A stretch of DNA of 64,000 nt from Agrocybe praecox (taxonomy: Eukaryota; Basidiomycota; Agaricomycetes; Agaricales; Agrocybaceae). Location: the NCBI GenBank assembly GCA_964017145.1, contig OZ024841.1, positions 806,001 to 870,000 on the forward strand, given 5' to 3'. This document shows positions 55,221 through 64,000 of the stretch, piece by piece. Each line of letters begins with the position of its first letter. Position 1 is the first letter of the stretch. The position numbers and the translations under genes were made by a program. The notes beneath the pieces were generated by a model. The model saw only the letters and a program-made list of their open reading frames with translations, was not told the origin of the DNA and searched no databases.

Positions 55221-56211
55221 TCAACGTGCATGTCCCGTGTACTTTGCTGCCAAGTCAGCATATGCATAGGCAGAGGCTCGTTCCTGTGCCCAGCTGTACC
55301 TATAGCCTCTTGCCCAAGCATAAGGTTTTCCATTCACTGGTTGCAATGATTTGGAGTGGCGATGAACATGTTGCATGGATATCAAAGAAAAAGTACTAAA
55401 ATTGTGACTTACCGATAACTACCACTGTATACTGTGTGGTTCTCCAGACCTTGCTTCTCGATGATTTTGCAGCGTATTTGTATGACGGATCTCCCCAATT
55501 CATATTTTTGCAGAAATTCACAAGTCGACTGTGGCTTCCTGTTGGAAAAAATCCCCTGTCGAATAGGTGGGGTGGTCCATATTGCGGCCTGATCGTCAAT
55601 GTGTTGAGGACTTTTTTTACGGCTTGCTTTGTCGCATTTGCTGAAGAACTACCTTTACCTTCCCAGATGTGTCTACCCCCTACAGATCTCGGTCATTCAC
55701 TCTGTCGGTCTCGAATCTCAGAGAGATATTGTACGTTGGACTTACATTTGAGGGATACCACCCATTGACTGTAAAGATACGACAATTCTGAAACAAATAA
55801 GTGACGCGCCGAGTTATTGAAGAGTGCTGTGCTCTCTGCCGGCTGCGTATCGTCTTCTAACAGATTTCTCCCAGTAGCGATGCTTTAAAATTAGATTAAT
55901 CAGGGGATAATGAATCGAAATAGTGCCCAGATAACGCACATTTGATGGGTATGTGAACCCTCATCCCTTATTTCATTAACAGAATCTTCCTGTGACAAAG
56001 CTAGTCGCGTATAGTAAAGTCCGTAATCCGTTGAAATGGTCGATGGTCGATGTGAGCCTAGAGTGTCACACGTTTCGTTGGATACAGAGTAGAATGATTC
56101 CGAGTCCGTGGCTGCCCCACGCTCAAGTTGGCTATCAGTAGTAAGTGCAGAGAAAAAGGTCTCCAAGGAAGATACAGATTGCTGATAGTCCGTATCTTCG
56201 AGCCTATTCAT
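55221..56211 (-). CDS. dsRBM-like protein, tandem copy 2
   Basis: Exons 55940-56211, 55746-55882, 55413-55679 and 55221-55336 encode 263 residues. An in-frame ATG at 56334 would add 41 residues; homology to copy 1 starts at MNRLEDTDYQQS. The three introns lie at the same sites and phases as in copy 1. Without them the gene looks frameshifted and stop-ridden. Exon 2 is about 120 nt shorter than in copy 1 because it lacks the DEAQNL repeat. The C-terminal domain has SRLVNFCKNMNWGDPSYKY, TTQYTVVVIVNGKPYAWARG and YSWAQERASAYAYADLAAK. The pair is diverged yet open, which argues for two working genes. Function unknown. Confidence 0.7.
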
Positions 56212-56488
56212 CCTGACGGTTAAATTAAATGGTCGCTCGTGGTCATAAGAAGAAATAGAAACGTTGCCAATGCTATTATTACGGGCGGCTGCTTCGTTAG
56301 GAAGGATCAACGACCACGTGTCCTTTTCTATCAATAACTACCTCTCATTAAATAATGGTTTTTCTATCTGCTTCCAAAAAAAATGACTATTTTATTTACC
56401 GTTACATCAATAAGCAAGGTAATTAGATTTAGGGTAACAAGATCATCCAAAATAATCAACAGAGTTTTGTGAAGAGGCCTCGTAAAAT

Positions 56489-57945
56489 TCAACTTGGATG
56501 AAATGCGCACCCTCTCCTGAGATATGTCCACCGGGTTACTTCTTTTCGAAGAATGGGCCTCAACGGAAATTTCAGAATGTTTTCGTTTTTTTTTGGTACG
56601 TTCCGTTTGGATGCGCGATCTATGCCATTTTGACGTTCCAGAGCTTGTACTCGTTTGGCAACCGTTTTCATCATTTCCATCATTTCCCGCATCTCTTTCT
56701 GGTTTTCCTCTTTCTCCTTTTGACTTTCGGCTCTGTCGAGGGCAGACTGCGTTGTGATTAACCCTAGCTGGGCTGAAATCCTAGAAAGCAGTCCCACGCT
56801 AGATATTCCGAAGGGCCTAGTGGTCAAGCATCCGACTTCTTTTGCCGACGATTCTTGGCTTGGATTGAGCACATTCGCTGGCGTGAGGCCACTCCCAGTC
56901 CTGCAATCTTCCTGAGAGTCTAAAGATGACTCGCCATCGATTAAGGTTCCGTCTCCATCTGGCCGGTCCATTTTGTAGTCTCTCATGTCTCGCTTGGGTT
57001 TTGGTTGACGGTGCCAGCCTCGGTTGGTCGCGTGCTGGGACTGACCGGAGGGTTAGCATTCCCCTGATTATCTCTGATGGGCGGCAAATGAGTGCTTGTG
57101 ACGTTAGATGAGATGGGGTCCGTCTGCAGAGAACTATCTTCCTCCGTCCGACCCATGTCTTCCTCAGATTTTTGCCGAGCCATACTGTGAGTATTCGTAT
57201 TCTCCTGCTCGTGTATATCCTGCTCATTTTTAACATATAAATCATCAGCCAAAGATGGAGTGTGCGCATTTTCTGTTTGACTGCTATGTCCTCGGAAAGA
57301 TGAAGCGTCTTCCACGTCTAAGTTTGCCGGAGGAGGATTGTTTGGCGTCATCATAGAAGGAGGCTCGGCAGCCCGTTTTTTTGTTGCATTGTTCGGTCTT
57401 CTGAGCGATGCGGGTAAGAGGGCTGAGACGTTTTTATCAGTTTTATGCATCTTGGCAGGTATAAGTTTGCAAGGAAACCTACATGCAACGCGCCTAGGAG
57501 GCTCATTTTCGTCAATGGAAAGATCTATAAGAACCGTCCGTCGATCCCCTGAATGTTCTTCATCGCGAGACTCCGATAGAATACCTGAAACAACCATTAG
57601 TTAGCGAAAGTGCACCATTTCTATACGAATATGTATCTCACGAGGTTCTTCTCCAGAAAGATCGATATGAATTGGCTCCCCTTTGATAGGAGGAAAAGTA
57701 ATCGCTCGAGAATGTTCTTCCTTGACAATATTCTTTCCTCTGAATAGCCCGCTTCCTCCCATGCGCATGCGATGACCAGTATAGTAGTAGGAGCTATTCC
57801 TCCATTTCAGGGCTTCTGTATCATAACGATAGCGACCTTTGAACAGCGGATGCTTCTGACAAGGTAATTGCCTCTCGTCGACTTCTTCGTCAATTTCCCT
57901 CCATTTTCTGACATCACGATACCAGTAAGTGTCCTCGTATTTCAT
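56489..57945 (-). CDS. Uncharacterised protein with C-terminal coiled coil
   Basis: Exons 57642-57945, 57046-57584 and 56489-56992 encode 448 residues. Intron 2 (56993-57045, GTCAGT...AAG, 53 nt) reconciles two frames that otherwise look like a frameshift. The N-terminus (MKYEDTYWYRDVRKWREIDE) is aromatic and charged, with a Tyr-rich segment YYYTGHRMRMGGSGLF. The centre is long, polar and probably disordered (Pro, Asn, Ser, Glu). Residues ~365-405 form a coiled coil (AESQKEKEENQKEMREMMEM, then KRVQALERQ). The end is basic (RASKRNVPKKNE, RPILRKEVTRW). Such a layout suits a DNA- or RNA-associated scaffold, but I recognise no domain. It lies 278 bp upstream of dsRBM-like copy 2 on the same strand. 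Confidence 0.6.
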
Positions 57946-58879
57946 CCACCGTCATCCCGCCTAATTCGTATTTGATATCGTTGTCTGCAATTTAAGCAGT
58001 CAGTTATGGGACTAAAATAGGTATATATTGACAATCTATCCTACCCTCCACGTACTTATCCCCTTCTCTATTTCTACTAGGCGGTACGAGCTTGTGTGCC
58101 TATATATGCTAGTGGTCAAGCTTCAGTTGGTGACACAGGTTTTGTTACTCACCATACAGTGTCCAGAAGGGTCTACGACGTCCCGAAGTGCGTGCGGGGT
58201 TGAAGATGTGGGAGGGTTGCGGGAGAGAACTAAGTTTCAAAGCCGTCTAGTCTTATCGCTCAAGACTTTATTTGATATGCGCTTCAATTCCGGCGAAGAG
58301 AAGGCATTGCCCTATCATATATTAAATAGGACTCGAAGGCATAGAGCAAACTTGAATAGGGAGAAACATAGGATATGGAAACCTGAAAGGAATCATGTAA
58401 TGGACCTTTGTGGATGCTGAAGCGCTCGAGAGTCAAATGGTGACAAATTCCAATGAACGTTTGAACATCTGTGTGAATGTGTGGTAGTGAACGTTGAAAT
58501 TTGAGTTGCCGGATCCTGCATGCCAGGAAGCTTGTTCCCACGCCCTCTAACGCGCATTTCGGAACTGGAAAATCATACCTACTCCGCACGAGCTGACCAC
58601 CAAACACTACTCAACCTATGCCACAAAATTGAAATGATATGGTGGCACAGGCAGCCTTGGAAGAATGTTCTCCTAAGCAGGCAAAGGCGTATGTTGATGA
58701 GATGGTCAAGTAAAAGAAGCTGAAAGAGGACTATTGGAGTTGAGTACGTTGGACATGCCGAAACTAAATAAATGAGGACCTCTAGGGATTTATAAGATGT
58801 CATATATTTTGTAGGTTACATGTTCGATTTATGATGTTTACAAAACGATTATACCTCATGGAACAGGAGCGTTGGTGAT
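57946..58879. other. Spacer with a possible gene relic
   Basis: A 107-codon minus-strand ORF (58284-58607; IRQLKFQRSLPHIHTDVQTF, then ICHHLTLERFSIH) has a faint LRR-like look, but no start context, introns or family match. The plus-strand ORF 58028-58420 overlaps it. I cannot support either as a gene. Confidence 0.35.
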
Positions 58880-59477
58880 TTAAGAGGCCGCTTCAGCTGG
58901 GGCACGACCCGTTACTGTAACTTGGTTCAAAACCATCACCCTTCGTCCATCGAAAATGCCGTGAATGGGGGATGGAGGTAGCTTGGGGACGTCAGGGTCC
59001 TCAGCGACACTAGAAATATGATTAATCAGTGACATGGACCAATGACGAACCATAAATACTTACACAATATTGAGAGAAACGGTCTGTTGTTTGCTAACGT
59101 GGGCACCGAGGACCAAGATCCCTTCGGTAATAACAGCGTTGAAGAAAAGGCCTACCGATCCAGCCTGAGAGTCGATATGAGTTTTAGAACATCTTCGATA
59201 ACGTGACAAGTATACTTACATTGTTAAAATCAGTGGGAACCTCGACCGTGCCTAGGTAGTTGACGGTTGCCCCGACTTCGTCGAACTTCTCTCCTTGAGT
59301 CTGGGAGATGAAGTCAGCGCGAGAAGTTTGAACACCATTGACCGTAATGACAGCTTTGTCGGAAAGAAAGGCGTTAATGGCACTGGTAAAGTCGGTGGTA
59401 TTGGTGGCCGAGTATATGGCATCGATATGGATCTTGGCCCAGTTGGTGAGAGTTGGGAGAACGATGGCGGAAGACAT
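58880..59477 (-). CDS. Small NTF2/SnoaL-like protein
   Basis: Exons 59220-59477, 59064-59164 and 58880-59009 encode 162 residues. The N-terminal helix region (LTNWAKIHIDAIYSATNTTD, FTSAINAFLS) is followed by alternating strands: AVITVNGVQTSRADFISQ, VGATVNYLGTVEVPTDF, GSVGLFFNAVITEGILVLG and RRVMVLNQVTVTGR. Length and pattern fit the cone-shaped NTF2/SnoaL fold, common in small agaricomycete proteins. The fold hosts enzymes and ligand carriers alike, and no catalytic Asp/His pair can be assigned, so no reaction is proposed. No signal peptide. A TATAAAT box lies ~90 bp upstream (59566-59572). Confidence 0.7.
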
Positions 59478-59565
59478 GGTTGTTTGTATGTGTGTGAGAC
59501 TTAAAGAGCACCAGAATATGTGTGGAGGCCGATGCAGATGAGCTCAAGGTGTTGAAAGTCCCTGC

Positions 59566-59572
59566 ATTTATA
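59566..59572 (-). promoter_or_regulatory. TATA box of the NTF2-like gene
   Basis: GCTATAAATGC on the minus strand lies about 90 bp before the start codon at 59477. Confidence 0.55.
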
Positions 59573-61048
59573 GCCTCTGAGCGCATTCAATAATAGCGGT
59601 AATGGATGGCGAATAATGGAGTCGGCATGGCATAAGAATCACTGACCCCGATGTCCAGCGGCAGAATCACAGCATCCGTTGCGATATCCTTGACGTTCGG
59701 ACTTGCTTCCAGGTCATAGGATATGGCGTTCGGTATGAGACAATGGTGAGGAATTGTTGACAAAGATATCTGGAAAGCAGGAAGAGCAGTTCATTCGAAT
59801 TATCCCTGTCTCGCCTAGCCGAAGCTACAAATCCTACAGCATAGTGCGTCAAATCCAGGATATTTTCTGAGCTTCAGAGATGACACTATTTTTGAGTCAG
59901 GGGCCTAAACGGAGCTGTTTGAAAATGAATAGGGTGAAACTGGATAAGAATGGCAGTGTCCTGCGGGCGGTCGTACACGCAGCTGAATTTTTAGAAGAGA
60001 GGAAGGAGGGAGGAAAGGAGGTGTTCATAGTGAGGAAGCAACGTCAACAAGGATGAAAACAAACATCATCAAACGTGCGCGTGACATTTTGGCAGTGCAG
60101 TCCCGATTCATCGCATAGATTAGATTAGATTCCTCTGTAAAACAGAAAGGAAAAGGCTATTTTAAATATATTAATAAATATATCTGTATCATGCAAAGGG
60201 CGCTCCTATGATGATTTTGTTCCAGTGCCCGAAAACATGTCTGCGCGCATTCATGAATCATTAAAGCAATGTGCGCGTGATTCAAGCGTAGTTTTAAGAT
60301 ACGCAGGCGTCTCTATAAACTAGAGTGTTTGACAAGCAGTCCAAACTAAGGCTAAGCGCAAATACTCTTTGTTTTGTCTAGACGCCCTAAGTGAGTGCTG
60401 AAATGCGCTGAATGAGTGTATGCGTTTCTCACGACTTCCGCTCCACGCCTTTATGATTCTATATATATATTTACCGCATAATATGTTTAAATTTCGTCGC
60501 CATAGTCCCACTTGGGCTCAGCCCTCCGGGGTTGACGTTGAATTCTCACACCAGACGAGAAGGAGATGTGAAGCCGCATCTGGTTCTATAAGTATGAGTG
60601 CAAGACGGTTAACGCAATTTTCTTGAAATAGCGAAACCGAGAATGCATTGAGTGTCCCGTTGCGCATAACTAGGTAAATTCAAAACAAATTTCCTTCGTT
60701 TCTGTACCTTTATATATATGTATTAAGTAGTCGTTGAGTCAGCTGTTGTCGGACTTTTTTTTCTGCGCTTGCTTTGTGTTCCCCTTCCATCATTGACACC
60801 CGCTAATCAGATCTTTCATCTGATGGTACATAAATATTAAATGCATAAGGGTACATATTTATAGTAATTGACAATTTGAGAGGCTGTACGCATAGTGACG
60901 TCATTTGATATCAACAATTCCAGTGGGATAAGTACGAGAACCGAGAACCGCCGTGCCAAACGGGTACTGTTTGGCGCATATTCGAAAAACTATATAATAC
61001 TATGGAAGACGTAAGAAATCTGATTAGGCCCCTTACAAGATAACGACG
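59573..61048. other. Divergent intergenic region with the mpaB-family gene promoter
   Basis: No gene is seen in 59.6-61.0 kb. TATATAAT at 60991-60998 lies ~50 bp upstream of the ATG at 61049 and is the likely core promoter of that gene. GATTAGATTAGATT at ~60117-60131 is a short direct repeat also present at 47.98 kb. Confidence 0.5.
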
Positions 61049-62725
61049 ATGGCTGTCTCTAATTTCTCTGATTCTGTCTTGGAAGATCTTCTATGGACAT
61101 CACCGGTCACTAATATCAACACAAGGGTCAGTTCGTTCCTCCCATCTTTCATGGCAGTATCGACGGGACTACATAAAATCAAAAGCATATTCTATACCTT
61201 TACATCAACCATCGACAAGTCGGTTCTGCTAGCGTGTCTTGCTGTCGTCGCCACCGTCTACCTGATTACCGTTCGCCGCCGCCGTTTCCACGCCATACGG
61301 GCTTTAGAGAGACAATACGGAGCTACTATGAATGAATTCGAAGGCATTGATTACAAGGACGCACAAAGCATCCTTGCTAATCTTTTTCTCCTTGATGCGC
61401 CATGGCTGTTTTTGACTGCAAAAGACTTTGCTTTTCTTCGCGTATGTTTATGACGACCCTTGTCTCTGCATTTGATCGCCTAATTTGATTTACTTTTTAT
61501 TTGATTTCATAGGCGTTTGGAATCACTGATATTTCCGATCTGTCGGTGAAGGCAAAAAAGATGGTAGACGAGACGGGATTGCGATATTCAGACACAATCG
61601 TCTTCGCAACAGAATGGATATTGAATCCTTTGGACTCCGAACGCGCTGTGCTGTCGATTAATCGTGTCAACTTTATTCATTCGAGGTATAAAGGTATCAC
61701 CGACCAACAAATGCTGTACACCTTGTGCCTTCTTATCTGTGAGGTTTTCGTAAGTTGTCTACTGGAATCGTCGTTGATACATCACATATAACTCCTATAA
61801 ATATTGCTTTTAGGAGTGGATAGATAAATACGAATGGAGAACGAGCGTCCCCCTTGAGCGCTATGCCAGCTATGTGTTCTGGAAAGAAGTAGGGATCAGG
61901 TAAGACTGGTATCAGTTTCCAGGCTTCAGGCCTCAGGTGTAACAAGGGGTCTAATTTTTGAACACAGAATGGGTATTGCAGAGAGTATTATCCCTGGTAC
62001 ATATGAGGAATGTGCCAAATTCATCAAGGTAGAATTTTCCTCCATCTAATCGCGTGTATGAAGGATCTCACTCTTGATCTTCACAGGATTTTGAAGCTGT
62101 AGAAATGCACCCATCCCACAACAACCAGCGAATTGCTCATGCAGTCATCAAGCTATACGAAGCGACTCTTCCTAAATTTGTTCGTCCCCTATTCACAAAT
62201 ATCCTCATTTCCTTTATGGAACCTCGACTTCGCTCGGCCGTGATGCTTACACTCGACACGAAAACTCTCTTCGTCGGCAATATTACAACAAAGATCCTTC
62301 CTCTTGCTCTCGACTTCCGCAAGTGGTTCGTCCGACACTGCATGCTTCCCCGCATGACCGTGCCTACTGTGTTCAGACCAAGCGGGAAGAACGATGGAAG
62401 AACGCACGTCGTATATTGGCAAATGTTGCCACACTACGCACCCGTCACATTCTGGAGAAGATGGGGACCTGACGCTATGTACCGAAGATTGTTTGGCCTC
62501 GATATCCCAGGCGAGGGATGGATGAGTGAGGGGTACAAACTTGAAGAAGTGGGTTATGGAGGGAAAGGCTCTGAGAAGGTTCTCGAGGTCATGGATCGTG
62601 CCAAGCAGGGCGGATGCCCGTACTCGACATATGGTCGTGTCTCCAACGAGCATGACCTTGGTGGGATTTATTCTCAGTTTAATGGATCATGTCCCATTCC
62701 TAATAAAAACGTAGAGCCCAAGTAG
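61049..62725 (+). CDS. ER-bound oxygenase, mpaB / rubber-oxygenase-like family (DUF2236)
   Basis: Exons 61049-61441, 61513-61749, 61814-61899, 61968-62028 and 62087-62725 encode 471 residues. A hydrophobic segment at ~65-80 (VLLACLAVVATVYLIT) followed by VRRRRF is a membrane anchor, as in mpaB of mycophenolic acid synthesis. The catalytic domain has SDTIVFATEWILNPLDSERA and INRVNFIHSRYKGITDQQML; the His in RxNxIHxxY is a haem ligand in the family. YEWRTSVPLERYASYVFWKE and GIRMGIAESII follow. MpaB cleaves a double bond of a farnesyl chain; the substrate here is unknown. No prenylation or polyketide genes are next to it, so no pathway can be proposed. The last exon keeps the usual Arg-rich PRLRSAVML segment. 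Confidence 0.9.
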
Positions 62726-63224
62726 ATGACTCTTTATTTCACAAATTAATGAATCTGTTATTAATTGTCTGGTCATATATGCTATCCGTGAGGCTCGACG
62801 CGTGTGAACTTAAAATAGACGAAAACAGTGTATGCTTAAACCTCTTACAAACCTCTTAAAAAGTTCTTCCAATGCTTTGACAATGTTTTTCTCCGCGTGC
62901 AGAATGAAGGAAGCTTTATAAAATGTAGGAGTCACTACATCCTCCTTTCAGGACGACGCTCAAGAACGAGCTACCTCTTTCGCTTTGCTAAACGCGACGA
63001 GAATGTTCAATACGAGCTGAAAAACCCAGGCTTAGGTAGTACCGCTATGGCAAATTTTCGGGTGATTATTTAATAGCGAAGCAAAATCATACGGTCAAAG
63101 TATGATATCAGATTCGGGAGTTGAAGGCCAGAGAGCGTCGGTTTTGAGTTGACATGAGTTGACATGTTAATTCACAAATAATTTAGATGTGTGCGTGGAG
63201 GATTAATCGAGTCCTACAGTTGTC
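62726..63224. other. Spacer between convergent genes, no gene
   Basis: Short AT-rich region with the two 3' ends; nothing else seen. Confidence 0.45.
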
Positions 63225-64000
63225 CTACAGACTCAAGTCATCCCATTCATCCTTAACTTCTTTCATCTTCCTAAACGCCCTCATCTCATCTAGCTTCATT
63301 CTGTGTATACACATAGTTTCCCATCCTATCGAACTATCATGTCCACCCCTTCCCTTAAAATCGTGCCAACCAATAACCTCGTCCACGATCCTGGTATCTA
63401 TCGCATGCGGGTAATATGGCCGGGGATAGGCAGCCTCTTTGGGCTCTGTTGTCGTTTGGAATTTGGCTTCGGAATCAGGGAAGTTCTTGAGTCCTGCAAT
63501 CCAGGAACCAATCATCACGTCGTCAGAAGGATAGTGGATGTGGTGAGCGACCGTAGGCTGAATATTTAGAATCGTAGCAGTCAGATTGGACGAAAGGGCG
63601 TATCCAATTCCTGATGGGTACGAATACCACGGCCCAGCAAGGTGCACGTCTTCGTTACCAGCGTCCCCGTCCGCAACCGTGTTGAGATAATACACTAGGT
63701 GCGATCCCATCCTCCCAAACATCACAGGGCGTTCTCTGGGATTGATATCTGGATATATATACCGCATTTTCTGTGCAAGAACGTGGAACCGACAGAAAGT
63801 ATCGGAATCGAGAGTCATGGCGTAGTCGTATTGGTCCGACGGAACAGACCCTGCCTGTACGAGTTCTCAGGGAGGCGAGTAGAGCTATTATATGCAAGTG
63901 AACGCACCCATTTTATTGCAGCAAACCGCTTTTCTGATATCCTCTCTCTGATATCCTCAATGTCCTCCAAAACAACCACATCGTTATAGAAACGATTCTC
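63225..64000 (-). CDS. GT31-like glycosyltransferase, N-terminal part outside the window
   Basis: Two exons are visible (63908-64000, running off the window, and 63225-63854); the intron GTGCGT...CAG is 53 nt. The readable ~240 residues show the beta-3-galactosyltransferase layout. ENRFYNDVVVLEDIED is followed by YDYAMTLDSDTFCRF (D-x-D metal site), GPWYSYPSGIGYALSS, and SDDVMIGSWIAG (the [ED]DV.G motif). The family is of Golgi type II membrane enzymes that add hexoses in beta-1,3 linkage. The N-terminal anchor would lie beyond 64000. The C-terminal ~70 residues (HAIDTRIVDEVIGWHD ... MKEVKDEWDDLSL) are typical of fungal members. Donor and acceptor are unknown. Confidence 0.85.

Noticed and set aside
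55221..56334. Copy 2 of the dsRBM-like gene as a frameshifted pseudogene
   Set aside because: The apparent stops and frame changes fall exactly in introns with GTGCGT/GTAAGT donors shared with copy 1, and the spliced frame is fully open.
56817..57269. Frameshift between two ORFs of the coiled-coil gene, and the 150-codon ORF in the third frame
   Set aside because: A 53-nt intron (56993-57045) joins the two frames in phase. The third-frame ORF is an antisense-phase shadow without features.
58284..58607. LRR-like ORF of 107 codons on the minus strand
   Set aside because: No F-box, no family motif and no splice partners; it overlaps an equally long ORF on the other strand.

Overview
The window reads as nuclear DNA of an agaricomycete (mushroom-forming basidiomycete). 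Nearly every multi-exon gene has short GT-AG introns of about 50-70 nt. Lineage-specific families are expanded, above all F-box-like receptors. Fungal enzyme families are present: a linoleate diol synthase/psi-producing oxygenase, an mpaB-type oxygenase, a GT31-like glycosyltransferase and a Nudix hydrolase. Several non-autonomous DNA transposons are recognisable. There are no rRNA genes, convincing tRNAs, operons or CRISPR arrays. I cannot name the species.

Layout. 0-1.8 kb: a 5'-truncated multi-exon gene of an uncharacterised family. 1.8-16.7 kb: a repeat-rich block holding F-box copies of one subfamily (PFDVG-type). One is an N-terminal fragment, one is cut in two by a 2,250-bp insertion, and one is intact; a 3.5-kb AT-rich element with decayed inverted ends and a 686-bp TIR element with an AT-hook mini-ORF lie among them. 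16.9-21.1 kb: two more intact F-box genes and a decayed one. 21.6-23.3 kb: a Nudix hydrolase and a small LEA-like protein with two CRE-type promoter sites. 24.1-35.2 kb: a remnant of a secreted-protein gene, then four minus-strand F-box genes of a second subfamily (FPTEL-type). One takes its C-terminus from a CACTA-like transposon, another carries a MITE in intron 1. 36.1-40.9 kb: an oxylipin-forming haem peroxidase/P450 fusion. 40.9-46.8 kb: a gene-poor spacer. 46.8-52.9 kb: a secreted-protein gene, a single-exon F-box gene, its internally deleted copy and another FPTEL-type F-box gene. 53.4-57.9 kb: two tandem paralogs with a dsRBM-like C-terminal fold, and a coiled-coil protein. 58.9-64 kb: an NTF2-like protein, an mpaB-family oxygenase and the 3' part of a GT31-like glycosyltransferase.

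The dominant theme is birth and death of an F-box/LRR-like family, with nine apparently intact members and five broken ones in about 50 kb. Eight of the intact genes share the same two intron positions and phases (phase 1, then phase 0) and the same internal motifs (FLxAHPxI; ILPNLxSLSA). Transposons have split one copy, re-ended another and enlarged an intron of a third. F-box proteins normally deliver substrates to SCF ubiquitin ligases through Skp1; the substrates here are unknown. The most unusual structural signal is a set of five hairpin repeats inside the 2,250-bp insertion whose stems change in compensatory fashion.
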